Positions 21,162 to 31,362 of a stretch of 64,000 bases of DNA are shown here, piece after piece. The stretch is taken from NCBI RefSeq assembly GCF_000718775.1, contig NZ_JOCB01000074.1:1-64000 (forward strand). Reading direction: 5' to 3'. How positions within the stretch are numbered: position 1 is the stretch's first letter; the number at the start of each line of letters is the position of its first letter. The notes under the pieces were generated by a model, which was not told the origin of the DNA, searched no databases, and was given only the letters and a program-made list of their open reading frames with translations. A program made the position numbers and the translations under genes. Source of the stretch: Streptomyces sp. NRRL S-31 (GTDB lineage: Bacteria > Actinomycetota > Actinomycetes > Streptomycetales > Streptomycetaceae).

Positions 21162-21550
21162 TGCACCTCGCCTATCCCGCCGCGCTGTCCGCCCTCCTCT
21201 TCTGCACCGGCCTGTACGGCGTCCTCGCCCGCCGCAACGCGATCCTGGTCCTGATGTCGGTCGAGCTGATGCTCAACTCCGTCAACCTCAACCTGGTCGC
21301 CTTCGACGTCTGGCTCAGCCGGACCGCCCGGGACACGCTGCACTCCGGCCAGGCGCTGACCCTGTTCACCATCGCCATCGCCGCCGCCGAGATCGGCATC
21401 GGCCTGGCGATCGTGCTCGCGGTGTACCGCAACCGCGGCACCTCCGACATCGACAAGCTCCGCGACACCGCCGAGGGCCCCGAGGCCGAGGGGCCCGGCA
21501 CCGAGGGCCCCGGCACCTCCGCGGCCGAGAAGGCTGAGGCCTCCGCGTGA
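21161..21550 (+). CDS. nuoK: NADH-quinone oxidoreductase subunit K
   Basis: Three-helix membrane subunit of 129 residues. The membrane glutamates essential for proton transfer are visible in [15 protein letters not shown] (residue about 29) and in [13 protein letters not shown] (about residue 70). The C-terminus is extended with a Glu/Gly/Pro-rich tail of about 30 residues compared with the normal 100-residue protein. Confidence 0.93.
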   Translation: MHLAYPAALSALLFCTGLYGVLARRNAILVLMSVELMLNSVNLNLVAFDVWLSRTARDTLHSGQALTLFTIAIAAAEIGIGLAIVLAVYRNRGTSDIDKLRDTAEGPEAEGPGTEGPGTSAAEKAEASA

Positions 21551-23541
21551 CCACGACCACCCTCGCCGTCCTCGTCCCCCTCCTGCCGTTCCTCGGCGCC
21601 GCGGCGGGACTGCTGCTCGGCCGCACCGCGCCCGGGTTCGTCCGTCCGCTCGCCGTACTGCCGCCGCTGGTCTCGCTCGCCCTGGCCGCGCTGGTCGCCG
21701 TACGCCAGGGCGGCGGCGCGGCCGTGGACGCGCACACCGAGCTGACGCCCACCGGGTCCGTCCCGATCGAGCTGGCCCTGCACATCGACGGCTTCGCCGC
21801 GCTGGTCGCCGTCCTGGTCGCGTTCGTCGCGTCGTGCGTGCAGATCTACTCCACCGGCTATCTGCGCGACGACCCGCGCTACCCCTCGTACGCCGCTCTC
21901 GTCTCCCTGTTCACCTCCGCGATGCTCCTGGTCGTCTACTCCGGCGACCTGATCGTGCTGCTGGTCGGCTGGGAGGTCATGGGCATCTGCTCCTACTTCC
22001 TGGTCGGCCACTACTGGGAGACCCCCGAGGCCCGCGCCGCCTCCCTGAAGGCGTTCCTGGTCACCAAGCTCGGCGACGTGCCGTTCCTGATCGGCCTGTT
22101 CGCCCTCGGCACCGACGCCGGGTCGTTCCGCATCACCCGCGTCCTGGGCGCCGTCGCCGGCGGCGGCATCGGCCACCCGACCGTGATCGCGCTGCTGCTC
22201 CTGGCGGGCGTGGCGGGCAAGTCGGCGCAGTTCCCGCTGCACACCTGGCTGCCCGACGCGATGGCGGGCCCGACACCCGTCTCGGCACTGATCCACGCCG
22301 CGACGATGGTCGCCGCCGGTGTCTACTTCGTCGCCCGTCTCCTCCCGCTCTTCGAGGCGTCCCGAGCCGCGATGGTGGTCCTCGCCGTCATGGCCGCCGT
22401 CACCATGACCGGCTCCGGTCTCGCCGCGCTCGCCCAGGACGACATCAAACGCGTCCTCGCCTACTCGACGGTCGGCCAGCTCGGCTACATGACCGGCGCC
22501 CTCGCCGTCGGCGACCGCGGTGCCGCCGTCTTCCACCTCCTGTCCCACGGCGCCTTCAAGGCTCTGCTGTTCCTCGCCGCCGGCGTGATCATCCACGCCG
22601 CCGGCACCAACTCGCTGGCCGCCATGTCCCGCATGCGCGGGCTGCGCGACCGCGTCCCGGACGCCTACTGGACGATGACCGTGGCGCTCCTCGCGCTCGC
22701 CGCGATCCCGCCCTTCAGCGGCTTCTTCTCCAAGGAGTCAGTCCTCGGCGCCGCCGAGCACGTGACCCAGGGCCACACCGGGCACGCCCCCGGCGCCGCC
22801 GGCTGGATCGTCCTGGTCGCCGGGCTGGTCACCGCCCTGCTGACCGCCGCGTACGCCACCCGGCTGTGGCTGCTGGCCTTCCGCGGCCGGGGCGTCGAGG
22901 CCCCCGACCACGGCCGCCAGCCGCTGACCATGACCGTGGTGCTCTGGGTCCTGGCGGTCCCCTCCCTCGCCTTCGGCGGCTTCGCCTACCGGGCGCTGCC
23001 CGGCTGGTTCGACGGCCGGGAGCTGACCCCGACCCTGCTCACCTCCATCCTCGGCACCGGCCTCGCCGTCGTCGGCGGGCTGCTCACCTTCGGCGCCTGG
23101 CAGCGCGGCACCGCGCTCGCCGCCCGCACCCCGATGGGCGCCGTCGCCGCCCACCCCGAGGGCGACGCCGGGCTGGTCGAGGCCGAGGCCATCGCCACCC
23201 ACCGCCCGGCCTACGGCGACCTCGCCTACGCCCCCGACCCGGCGGACCCCGGGCGGCTGCTGCTCGGCCCGCTGCACCGGCCCGCCGCCGAGGGCTTCCA
23301 CCTGGACGCCGTGTACACGGTGCTGTTCGTCCGGCCGGTCCAGGCCGCGGCGAGCCTCGTCCGGTTCCTCGACCGCGAGGTCGTCGACACCTACGTACGC
23401 GCCGCCGCCGCCACCCCCCGGCTGCTCGGGGCCGCCGTACGGCGCGCCCAGACCGGCAATGTGCAGACCTATGTGAGCGCGCTGCTCGCCGGCACCGTCG
23501 TCCTGGCGGTCGCCGTCCTCCTCGTCGCCACGGGAGCGTGA
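21547..23541 (+). CDS. nuoL: NADH-quinone oxidoreductase subunit L
   Basis: Largest antiporter-like subunit, 664 residues. Typical motifs: [17 protein letters not shown] near residue 140, [13 protein letters not shown] near 172, [27 protein letters not shown] (in two parts, about residues 229-255) and the discontinuous helix region [18 protein letters not shown]. The GTG start overlaps nuoK by four bases. Normal length; proton-pumping subunit at the distal end of the membrane arm. Confidence 0.95.
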   Translation: MTTTTLAVLVPLLPFLGAAAGLLLGRTAPGFVRPLAVLPPLVSLALAALVAVRQGGGAAVDAHTELTPTGSVPIELALHIDGFAALVAVLVAFVASCVQIYSTGYLRDDPRYPSYAALVSLFTSAMLLVVYSGDLIVLLVGWEVMGICSYFLVGHYWETPEARAASLKAFLVTKLGDVPFLIGLFALGTDAGSFRITRVLGAVAGGGIGHPTVIALLLLAGVAGKSAQFPLHTWLPDAMAGPTPVSALIHAATMVAAGVYFVARLLPLFEASRAAMVVLAVMAAVTMTGSGLAALAQDDIKRVLAYSTVGQLGYMTGALAVGDRGAAVFHLLSHGAFKALLFLAAGVIIHAAGTNSLAAMSRMRGLRDRVPDAYWTMTVALLALAAIPPFSGFFSKESVLGAAEHVTQGHTGHAPGAAGWIVLVAGLVTALLTAAYATRLWLLAFRGRGVEAPDHGRQPLTMTVVLWVLAVPSLAFGGFAYRALPGWFDGRELTPTLLTSILGTGLAVVGGLLTFGAWQRGTALAARTPMGAVAAHPEGDAGLVEAEAIATHRPAYGDLAYAPDPADPGRLLLGPLHRPAAEGFHLDAVYTVLFVRPVQAAASLVRFLDREVVDTYVRAAAATPRLLGAAVRRAQTGNVQTYVSALLAGTVVLAVAVLLVATGA

Positions 23542-23547
23542 GCAGGC

Positions 23548-25122
23548 GTGATCGATATCAGCGAGTCCGTGATGCAGTTCCTCCTGGCGTTCGTCGTCGT
23601 CGGCCCGCTCCTCGGCGCCGTCGCCGCCCTCCTCCCGGCCCCGCCCGGACTGAAGGGGAAGTCGCCCGAGCAGGCCGTGCTACGGCACGGCGTGACCGTG
23701 ACCGGCGTGCTCCTCATCGCCGCGATCGTCCTCGCGCTCGGCTTCGACCACGACCATCCGTCGAGGATGCAGGCCACGACCGACATCAGCTGGATCCCCG
23801 CGCTGGACGTGCGGATCCACCTCGGCATCGACGGCATCTCCCTCCCCCTCCTGGTCCTGACCGCGCTGCTGACCTTCCTCTGCGCGCTCTACTCCTACTT
23901 CAACCCGCCGTCGGGCCCGTCCCCGAAGGCCTTCGTCGCGCTGCTGCTCCTGCTGGAGTCCGGCACCCTCGCCACCTTCGCCGTCCTCGACCTGCTGCTG
24001 TTCTTCCTCGCGTTCGAGACGGTGCTCATCCCGATGTACTTCCTCATCGCCCGCTGGGGCGGCGAGGGCCGGACCCGGGCCGCGTGGAAGTTCATCCTCT
24101 TCACGCTGCTCGGCTCCGTGGTCATGCTGCTCGGCCTGCTCCTGATCGGCATCAAGGCGGGCACGTTCGACATGGTGGCACTCGCCACTGACAACGGCCG
24201 GTCGCTGACCGCGTCCGTGCAGGTCATCGCCGTTCTGGCGATCGGCGTCGGGCTCGCGGTGAAGACGCCGATGTGGCCGCTGCACAGCTGGCTGCCCGAC
24301 GCCCACACCGCCGCGCCGACCGTCGGCTCGGTCCTGCTGGCCGGTGTCCTGCTGAAGATGGGCACGTACGGTTTCGTCCGCATCCTGCTGCCGATCGCGC
24401 CGCACGGTCTGCACACCTTCGCGCCGTACCTCGCCGCGTTCGCCGTCGTCGGGATCGTCTACGGATCGCTGGCCTGCCTGGCCCTCGCCAGGCAGGGCGC
24501 GAAGGGCGACCTCAAGCGGCTGATCGCCTACTCGTCCGTCGGCCACATGGGCTTCGTCCTGCTCGGCATCGCCACCATGACCCCGACCGGCGTGAACGGC
24601 GCCCTGTTCGCCAACATCGCCCACGGCCTCATCACCGGCCTGCTGTTCTTCCTGGTCGGCGGGTTGAAGGACCGTACCGGCAGCACCGACCTGGACACCC
24701 TGGCCGAGCGGACGGGCGCCGCGCTGTACGGCAGGGCCCCACGCCTCGGCGGACTGCTCGCCTTCGGCGCCGTCGCCTCCCTCGGCCTGCCCGGGCTCGC
24801 CGGGTTCTGGGGCGAGATGCTCGCGCTGTTCGGCTCCTTCGACCCCGCCGCCGGCCTCTCCCGGCCCGCCTTCCTCACCTTCATGGCGATCGGCGCGTTC
24901 GGCACCCTGCTGACGGCCGCGTACATGCTGGTCGTGGTCCGCCGGGTCTGCATGGGCGGCGCGGACCGGGAGGTCCCGAAGCTCCCCGACGTCCGCGGGT
25001 ACGAGTTCGCCGCCTGGACCCCGCTCGTCGCCCTGACCGTCCTCGCCGGACTGTGGCCGAGGGCCCTGCTCGGCCTGACCGACCCGGCCGTGCAGCAGCT
25101 CCTCGCAGGAGGCAACCGATGA
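23548..25122 (+). CDS. nuoM: NADH-quinone oxidoreductase subunit M
   Basis: Antiporter-like subunit, 524 residues with about 14 helices. Conserved motifs: LLFFLAFETVLIPMYFLI near residue 150, the lysine-containing MWPLHSWLPDAHTAAPT near residue 243, and GDLKRLIAYSSVGHMGFV near residue 320. GTG start seven bases after nuoL, with the end overlapping nuoN by four bases. Confidence 0.95.
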   Translation: MIDISESVMQFLLAFVVVGPLLGAVAALLPAPPGLKGKSPEQAVLRHGVTVTGVLLIAAIVLALGFDHDHPSRMQATTDISWIPALDVRIHLGIDGISLPLLVLTALLTFLCALYSYFNPPSGPSPKAFVALLLLLESGTLATFAVLDLLLFFLAFETVLIPMYFLIARWGGEGRTRAAWKFILFTLLGSVVMLLGLLLIGIKAGTFDMVALATDNGRSLTASVQVIAVLAIGVGLAVKTPMWPLHSWLPDAHTAAPTVGSVLLAGVLLKMGTYGFVRILLPIAPHGLHTFAPYLAAFAVVGIVYGSLACLALARQGAKGDLKRLIAYSSVGHMGFVLLGIATMTPTGVNGALFANIAHGLITGLLFFLVGGLKDRTGSTDLDTLAERTGAALYGRAPRLGGLLAFGAVASLGLPGLAGFWGEMLALFGSFDPAAGLSRPAFLTFMAIGAFGTLLTAAYMLVVVRRVCMGGADREVPKLPDVRGYEFAAWTPLVALTVLAGLWPRALLGLTDPAVQQLLAGGNR

Positions 25123-26636
25123 GCGCCCAGCCGCTTGCCGAGTCGCTGGTCCAGTCCGTCGACTGGCTAGCGATCGCCCCGCCCACCACCGCCGCCGTGG
25201 TGGCGCTCGTCGTCCTCGTCGCCGACCTGTTCGTGCCCGAGTCCCGGAAGGCCGTCCTCGGCTGGGTCTCGGTCGCGGGACTCGCCGTGTCCCTCCTGCT
25301 GCTCCTGCCCCTCCTCGACGGCGACCGCAGCACCTTCTGCACCGGCGGCCACGCGCGCGCGTGCAGCTACACCGCCGACCGCTTCACCCTCGTCATCCAG
25401 CTCCTGGCCCTCGGCGGCGCCCTGCTCGCGGCCCTGCTGTCGGTCACCCACCTGGACGACGAGCGGCGGCGCGTCCCCGCGGGCGAGTTCTGGTTCCTGC
25501 TGCTGTCCTCCGCGGCCGGCGCCGCCCTGCTGCCCGCCTCCCGCGACCTGGCCACCCTGGTCGTCGCCCTGGAGGTCGCCTCCCTGCCCGCCTTCGCCCT
25601 CGTCGGCATCCGGCACGGCGACAAGCGGTCCTCCGAGGCCGCCCTGAAGTTCTTCCTGTCGTCGGTCACCGCCACCGCGGTCAGCCTGATGGGCATCAGC
25701 TTCGTGTACGCCTCCACCGGCACGCTCTACCTCACCCAGGTCGCCCAGCGCCTGCCGCACGTCGACAGTCAGCTGCACGTCCTCGCCCAGACCGGCGTCG
25801 TCCTCACCCTCGTCGGCTTCGCCTTCAAGACGGCCGCCGTCCCCTTCCACTTCTGGGTGCCCGACACCTATGTGGGCGCGCCCCTGCCCGTCGCCGCCTA
25901 CCTGTCGGTCGTCGGGAAGGCGGTCGGCTTCTCCGGCCTGATCCTCGTCACCGTCGTCGCGTTCCCGTCGTACGCCGACGTCTGGGGCCCCGCGCTCGCC
26001 GCCCTGGCGGCCCTCACCATGACCGTGGGCAACGTCGCCGCCCTGCGCCAGCAGGCCACGCGCGCGTACAGCGCCGTACGGCTGCTCGCCTGGTCGTCCG
26101 TCGGGCAGGCCGGCTATCTGCTGGTGCCGATCGCCGCCGCCGGGTACACCGAGGACGCCGAGAAGGCGATCGGCTCCACGGTGGCGTACGCGCTGATGTA
26201 CGCCGCCGTGAACCTCGGGGCCTTCGCCGTGGCCGCCGTGGTCGGCCGCGGCCGCGCGCTGAACCGGATCGGCGACTACCGGGGCCTGTACGCCACCAAC
26301 CCGCTCACCGCGCTGCTGCTGGCCTTCTTCCTGCTGTGCCTGGCCGGGCTGCCGCCGGGTGTCGTCGGACTGTTCGCCAAGGTCACCGTGTTCTCGGCGG
26401 CCGTCGACGCGGGCCTCGGCTGGCTCGCCGTCGTCATGGCCGTCAACGTCGTGATCGCCCTCTTCTACTACTTGCAGTGGGCCGCCCTGCTCTTCCGCGC
26501 CCCGGAGGGCGAACCCGCCCGGCACCGGCTCCCGGCCCCCCTCACGGCCGCCATCGCCCTCACCGGAGTCCTCGGCGTCGCCCTCTCCGGAGCACCGCAG
26601 CTGGTCCTCCGCTTCGCGGCCACCGGACTGTTCTAG
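25119..26636 (+). CDS. nuoN: NADH-quinone oxidoreductase subunit N
   Basis: Third antiporter-like subunit, 505 residues. Motifs include ALEVASLPAFALVG, SSEAALKFFLSS, KTAAVPFHFWVPDTYVGAP near residue 238 and RLLAWSSVGQAGYLLV near residue 323. Last gene of the operon, followed at once by a strong GC-rich hairpin. The operon thus has all membrane subunits (A, H, J-N) and B, C, I, but not D, E, F or G. Confidence 0.95.
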   Translation: MSAQPLAESLVQSVDWLAIAPPTTAAVVALVVLVADLFVPESRKAVLGWVSVAGLAVSLLLLLPLLDGDRSTFCTGGHARACSYTADRFTLVIQLLALGGALLAALLSVTHLDDERRRVPAGEFWFLLLSSAAGAALLPASRDLATLVVALEVASLPAFALVGIRHGDKRSSEAALKFFLSSVTATAVSLMGISFVYASTGTLYLTQVAQRLPHVDSQLHVLAQTGVVLTLVGFAFKTAAVPFHFWVPDTYVGAPLPVAAYLSVVGKAVGFSGLILVTVVAFPSYADVWGPALAALAALTMTVGNVAALRQQATRAYSAVRLLAWSSVGQAGYLLVPIAAAGYTEDAEKAIGSTVAYALMYAAVNLGAFAVAAVVGRGRALNRIGDYRGLYATNPLTALLLAFFLLCLAGLPPGVVGLFAKVTVFSAAVDAGLGWLAVVMAVNVVIALFYYLQWAALLFRAPEGEPARHRLPAPLTAAIALTGVLGVALSGAPQLVLRFAATGLF

Positions 26637-26645
26637 GAGTCGTCG

Positions 26646-26680
26646 CGCGCGCGTGGGGCACCCGGCTCCCCGCGCGCGCG
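26646..26680 (+). terminator. terminator after nuoN
   Basis: Hairpin with 13-base arms, CGCGCGCGTGGGG (26646-26658) and its complement (26668-26680, one G-T pair), nine-base loop, ten bases after the nuoN stop. No U-run, as is common in Streptomyces. Confidence 0.7.
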
Positions 26681-26821
26681 GCCGAACCAGCACGTCACCC
26701 GCCCGGCCGAGGCGCGTCACCGTAGGCACGGGGAACTCGTGGCTCCCGCCTGGCGTTGTCACCAGCGGGAGGGTCCACTGGATCAGAGTGTTCCCCAGCT
26801 GCACGACTTGGAGGGCGCACC

Positions 26822-27685
26822 GTGCACCGCCGGCACAACGGGCTCAAGACCGCCGTACTCCTCGGGGGACTGTCCGCACTCATCATCGTCATCGGCAGCT
26901 TCTTCGGACGCGCCGGACTGATCGTCGCGGTCCTGGTCGCCCTGGGCACCAACGCGTACGCGTACTGGAACAGCGACAAGCTGGCACTCCGCGCGATGCG
27001 TGCCCGCCCGGTCAGCGAGTTCGAGGCCCCGGCGCTGTACCGGATGGTGCGGGAGCTGTCCACGCAGGCCCGCCAGCCCATGCCCCGGCTGTACATCTCG
27101 CCCACGGAGGCCCCGAACGCCTTCGCCACCGGCCGCAACCCGCGCAACGCCGCCGTGTGCTGCACCGAGGGCATCCTGCGCCTCCTGGACGAGCGGGAGC
27201 TGCGCGGTGTCATCGGCCATGAACTGAGCCACGTCTACAACCGGGACATCCTGATCTCCTCGGTCGCCGGCGCGCTCGCCTCCGTGATCATGTTCCTGGT
27301 GAACTTCGCCTGGCTGATCCCGGTCGGCCGCTCGGACGACGACGAGGGCCCCGGTCTGCTCGGCGCCCTGCTGGTCATGCTGCTCGGACCCATCGCCGCC
27401 ACCCTGATCCAACTGGCCATCAGCCGCTCCCGGGAGTACGAGGCGGACGCCTCCGGTGCCCAGCTCACCGGCGACCCGCTCGCCCTCGCCAGCGCCCTGC
27501 GGAAACTGGAGACGGGCACCCGGCAGCTTCCGCTGCCGCCCGAGCCCCGGATCGAGACCGCGAGCCACATGATGATCGCCAATCCGTTCCGGCCGGGACA
27601 GGGATTGTCGAAGATGTTCTCCACGCACCCGCCGATGGCGGAACGTATCGCCAGGCTGGAGAGGATGGCGGGCGGCCACCGGTGA
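26822..27685 (+). CDS. htpX: HtpX-like M48 zinc metalloprotease
   Basis: Membrane protease for quality control of membrane proteins, 287 residues. Two N-terminal helices (about residues 8-45), then the zinc motif HELSH in [13 protein letters not shown] near residue 138. A second pair of helices follows, then the third ligand Glu in [15 protein letters not shown] near residue 205. The GTG start follows GGAGGGCGCACC. Lies 185 bases after nuoN, behind a terminator, so probably has its own promoter. Confidence 0.93.
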   Translation: MHRRHNGLKTAVLLGGLSALIIVIGSFFGRAGLIVAVLVALGTNAYAYWNSDKLALRAMRARPVSEFEAPALYRMVRELSTQARQPMPRLYISPTEAPNAFATGRNPRNAAVCCTEGILRLLDERELRGVIGHELSHVYNRDILISSVAGALASVIMFLVNFAWLIPVGRSDDDEGPGLLGALLVMLLGPIAATLIQLAISRSREYEADASGAQLTGDPLALASALRKLETGTRQLPLPPEPRIETASHMMIANPFRPGQGLSKMFSTHPPMAERIARLERMAGGHR

Positions 27686-27890
27686 GAGCGGAATTCCGTG
27701 AAGGACGCCGAATGGGCGACCTGACGGCCCGCGTGGAATGCGCAGCCTGATGGCTTGCGAGAGGCCCTGAGGCTGTACGGGGGAAAACGGGAGCACCGCA
27801 GCGTGCCTGCCGATCGTCCGGCGCCCGCCGTCGTCATCCTGTCCACTGAGGCCAGGAATGCGCCACCAGGGACGACGAAAGGTTGGCCGA

Positions 27891-28349
27891 GTGAAGCTCA
27901 CCAAGCGGTTCGCCGCGATCGGCGCCGCCGCGATCACGGCGGTCCTCTTCAGCGCCGGCGGCGCTCAGGCGCAGGGCGACGGAGGACTTCTGTCACTCCT
28001 GGGTGCCAAGTCACTGCTCAACGCCCCCTACCGGGCGGGACAGACGGGCACCGACGGGCAGGGAGGCACCGGCGCGCAGAACAACACGACCAACACGAAC
28101 ACGAACACCAACAACAACGCCGGTGGTGTGAATAACAACAACAATAACAACAACAACGGCGGCACGAACACGAACAACAACACGAACAACAACAACATTC
28201 TGACCGGGGCCGATGAACAGGGCGGCGGAGGACTGCTCTCGCTGCTGGGTATCGGGCCGCTCCTCCAGATCTGCCACCCGACAGGGCAGGCCGCGCAGGG
28301 GAACAACACCTTCACCGGAAGCCAGAACATCAACTGCAAATTCAGTTGA
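27891..28349 (+). CDS. secreted Asn-rich protein with duplicated GGLLSLLG motif
   Basis: Not recognised. 152 residues from a GTG start (an ATG 33 bases upstream is an alternative). Residues 1-28 form a clear signal peptide ending GAQAQ. The mature part has two copies of a hydrophobic motif, GGLLSLLGAKSLL (about residue 31) and GGLLSLLGIGPLL (about residue 111). They are separated by an Asn/Thr/Gly linker of about 60 residues with runs of up to nine Asn. The C-terminus has two Cys (QICHP and INCKFS) that could form a disulphide. Reminiscent of streptomycete surface proteins such as rodlins, but similarity is not established. Confidence 0.75.
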   Translation: MKLTKRFAAIGAAAITAVLFSAGGAQAQGDGGLLSLLGAKSLLNAPYRAGQTGTDGQGGTGAQNNTTNTNTNTNNNAGGVNNNNNNNNNGGTNTNNNTNNNNILTGADEQGGGGLLSLLGIGPLLQICHPTGQAAQGNNTFTGSQNINCKFS

Positions 28350-28392
28350 TCCGGCCGACCCCGCGACAACCCGGTGAATCCGCGACGGCGTC

Positions 28393-30987
28393 TCATTCAC
28401 TCTCGGGATGATGGACTTTGCGGGCGGCCTCGTGGCGGGTGTGGACGCCGAGTTTGTTCAGCACCGCGCCCACATGATGACCGGCGGTCTTGGGGCTGAT
28501 GTAGAGGCGGGCGGAGATCTCGGCGTCCGACAGGCCCTCGTGCAGCAGCTTCAGGACGTCCATCTCCCGGTTGGTCAGCCCGTACGGATTGGCCCGGGTG
28601 GCCGCCTGCGGGCCACGCCGGATCGGACGGACCCCGCAGGCCCGCATCACCGTGCGCGTACGGGCCACGGCCGGCCGGGCGCCGAGCGCCTCGAAGGCCG
28701 CCAGGGCCTGGCGCAGCGCGGGCGCGTCACCGGACAGGCGGGCCAGCGCGGCGTCGTACGGACAGCCGAGCGCGTCCCACAGCGCCGCGGCACCGGCCCA
28801 GTCACCGGCCAGCTCCAGCGCGTAGGGCCCGGCCGCCGGCACCCGCGGGGGCTCCCCTCCGGCACGGCGGATCCAGCAGGCCAGGGGCCCGGACAACCAG
28901 GGGTGGGTACGGTCCGCCAGCGCGGCCAGACCCCGCCGCGCCTCGGCCTGAACCAGCTCGTGACGACCGGCCAGCCAGGCCGCCTCAACCCGTGCCTCCC
29001 ACCCCAGGCCGGTGTCCAGCCGACAGTGCGCGTCCACCAGGTTCGCCGCTTCGTCCAGCAGCGGCCACACCGGTGACCTGCCCTGGCGGGCCCGGACCAG
29101 GCCGACGACGGTCAGGGCCAGGGCCTTCACGACGGGCGGTGAGCCGGGGTGGGACCGGACCCGCTGCGCGGCGTCGGCGGCCTGGGACCACGAGCCGCGG
29201 TTCAGCAGCCCCCAGCTGCCCCAGGCCCTCGTGCAGAGCAGATAGGTCAGCAGGTCGCGGTCGAGGCAGTGGGCCTCCGCCCGGCGCACGGCCGCGGCCG
29301 TGCGGGCGGCGTCCCGCCGGAGCGCGGCCAGCCAGCACATGATGACCGCCATGAAGCCCGCGTCCACCGGCAGATCCTGCGCAAGCGCGCGGGACACCTG
29401 CTGTTCGCACTCCTCCCAGCCCCGCCCCTCGCTCAGCACGCGTGCCGCGGCGGCGTGGAAACGGGCCTGGACGAGCACCCCCGCGTCACCGAAGCGCTCA
29501 CCCAGGGCGATCGCCTTCCGGGCATGGCCGGTGGCCACCGCCACGCCTTCGTGCCCGTAGCAGGCGAGCTGACAGAGGTTCAGATGAGCCCGGGCCAACT
29601 CCCGGCTCGGCCCCAGCCCTTCGAGCAGCCGCACCGCGTCCAGGCCGATCCGTCCGGCCTCGGCCGTCCGCCCGGCCGGCCACAGCCAGCACGACAGCCA
29701 GCGCAGGTCCTCCCCCTCGCGCAGCCGGTCACCCAGAGCGCGCCGCAGCCCCACCGCCGTACGACGGGAAGCGACCCCCTCGTCCAGGCTGCTGGACAGG
29801 AAGCATGCCTGCGAATGACCCTCCAGCAGAGCGGCGTGCTGATCGGGCGGCAGGCGGTCGGCGCACCGCAGGGCACGGGCGTACTGGGCGGCGGCCTCCC
29901 GGTGCGCGCCCAGCGCGGCGGCGCGGACGGCGGCCGCGGGCGCGTACTCCAGCACGGCGGCCGCGTCCCCGGCCCCCTCGGCGTGATCGGCCAGCAGCGC
30001 CAGGTCGTGCCCGGCGACCGGGCCGGACCGCATCGCGGCGAGCACGTGGCGGTGCACCCTGAGACGGCGGGCGGCGGGAACGGCCTCCAGCACCGCCAGC
30101 CGGGTCAGTTCGTTCCGGAACTCGGTCACCTGACCTTCGGTGCGCACGATCCCGCAGGCCACGGCCTCGCCCAGCGCCTCGTCCGGGTCCGGCAGGATGT
30201 CGGCCAGCAGGGGCGGAGGGACCCGGCGCCCCAGGACGGCCAGCACGTCGACCGCCGTGCGCGCCGTGTCCGACAGTCCCGCCAGGCGACCGGCCACGGC
30301 CTCGCGCACCGTGGCGGGGATGGGCTCGTCCGGCGCGGCCAGGATCTCGGTGACGATGAACGGGTTGCCGGCCGAGACGCGGTACAGCTGCTCGGCGTCG
30401 ACGGCGTGCCCCGTGGCCAGCCGGGCCACGGCGCGGCGGCTCAGGGGAGCCAGGTCGTGGCGGTACACCCACGGATAGGCGGCCAGGGTGCCGAGGAGAG
30501 AGGTCAGGTCGTGGGTGCGGCCGACCTCGTCGTCGCGGTAGGTGGTGAGCACCAGCGCCGGAACGTCCGGCAGGCGCCGGGCCAGGTAGCGCAGCAGGTC
30601 CATGGTGGCTTCATCGGCCCAGTGGACGTCCTCGACGACCAGCAGACTGGGGTAGGCGTTCAGGTCGGCGAGCAGGCGGTCGAAGACCTCGTCCGAACGG
30701 CTGGTGCCGGTCAGCGTGCCGGTCAGCGCGGTGCGCACCGCCGGGCCCAGACGCGGGGCCAAGTCCAGCAGGGGCCCGAGGGGGCGGGGGGTGGCCAGCG
30801 GGTCGCAGGCGCCGATCAAGACCCGGATGCGGGGATCGGCCACCTGGGCGAGACGCTGGACGACGGTGGTCTTACCGATGCCGGCCTCGCCGCGGACAAG
30901 GGCCAGGCGTCCAGGGCCGCTCACAGCAGCCTGTAGGTGACCGGTGAGGTCCCGGAGCACAGCCTCTCGCTCTAGCAGGTCCATCAC
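28393..30987 (-). CDS. LuxR-family ATPase regulator (LAL type)
   Basis: Large cytoplasmic regulator of 864 residues. Walker A is GEAGIGKT (about residues 34-41) and Walker B LLVVEDVHW near residue 117. A middle of about 500 residues with tetratricopeptide-like helices follows. A C-terminal LuxR helix-turn-helix begins LTNREMDVLKLLHEGLSD and ends in PKTAGHHVGAVLNKLGVH. Such proteins activate antibiotic, sugar or morphogenetic genes, gated by ATP and a ligand. It lies between the genes for two Asn-rich secreted proteins and is divergent from the one at 31363; control of them is possible but unproven. Confidence 0.9.
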   Translation of the reverse strand: MMDLLEREAVLRDLTGHLQAAVSGPGRLALVRGEAGIGKTTVVQRLAQVADPRIRVLIGACDPLATPRPLGPLLDLAPRLGPAVRTALTGTLTGTSRSDEVFDRLLADLNAYPSLLVVEDVHWADEATMDLLRYLARRLPDVPALVLTTYRDDEVGRTHDLTSLLGTLAAYPWVYRHDLAPLSRRAVARLATGHAVDAEQLYRVSAGNPFIVTEILAAPDEPIPATVREAVAGRLAGLSDTARTAVDVLAVLGRRVPPPLLADILPDPDEALGEAVACGIVRTEGQVTEFRNELTRLAVLEAVPAARRLRVHRHVLAAMRSGPVAGHDLALLADHAEGAGDAAAVLEYAPAAAVRAAALGAHREAAAQYARALRCADRLPPDQHAALLEGHSQACFLSSSLDEGVASRRTAVGLRRALGDRLREGEDLRWLSCWLWPAGRTAEAGRIGLDAVRLLEGLGPSRELARAHLNLCQLACYGHEGVAVATGHARKAIALGERFGDAGVLVQARFHAAAARVLSEGRGWEECEQQVSRALAQDLPVDAGFMAVIMCWLAALRRDAARTAAAVRRAEAHCLDRDLLTYLLCTRAWGSWGLLNRGSWSQAADAAQRVRSHPGSPPVVKALALTVVGLVRARQGRSPVWPLLDEAANLVDAHCRLDTGLGWEARVEAAWLAGRHELVQAEARRGLAALADRTHPWLSGPLACWIRRAGGEPPRVPAAGPYALELAGDWAGAAALWDALGCPYDAALARLSGDAPALRQALAAFEALGARPAVARTRTVMRACGVRPIRRGPQAATRANPYGLTNREMDVLKLLHEGLSDAEISARLYISPKTAGHHVGAVLNKLGVHTRHEAARKVHHPESE

Positions 30988-31362
30988 CAGTCAGTTTCTC
31001 TCCGTGCGCGGAGCGGCGCAAAAGATCCAAGACCGATCTAGACGGGCAGGTCGGTGAGGGTGGCGCGGGGGCCGCCGGGGATCGCCCTCGAATGGCCTAG
31101 GGGGTGCGCCGGGGGGTCGATCCGGGGCGCGCCGGGGTGGGAAGTAGGGCGTACGGGGGCGGAACTTGGGGTGTTCACCCGATGCGCCCCCCGGCTGCGG
31201 CGGGGCATTCTGGCGGAAGAGTTCCAGGCCCCGGTCTCCGAGTCCGCGGATCCGACCGTTCCGCGCTCTGCACTGACCTGGTGGCGCATTCCCGAGAACG
31301 CCTTCTCCCATCGATATGGACTGCGAATCGAAAGCGTCCATACCCAACGGAAAGAAAACATC
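30988..31362. other. non-coding region upstream of the poly-Asn gene
   Basis: No convincing gene. The region separates the divergent LAL regulator and poly-Asn genes and must hold both promoters. Composition falls from very GC-rich (31050-31220) to more balanced near 31300-31360. A weak GGAAAG ribosome binding site precedes the ATG at 31363. Confidence 0.4.

Noticed and set aside
28408..30936. long + strand frames opposite the LAL regulator
   Set aside because: The minus-strand protein has clear Walker and LuxR motifs; the + frames are composition artefacts.
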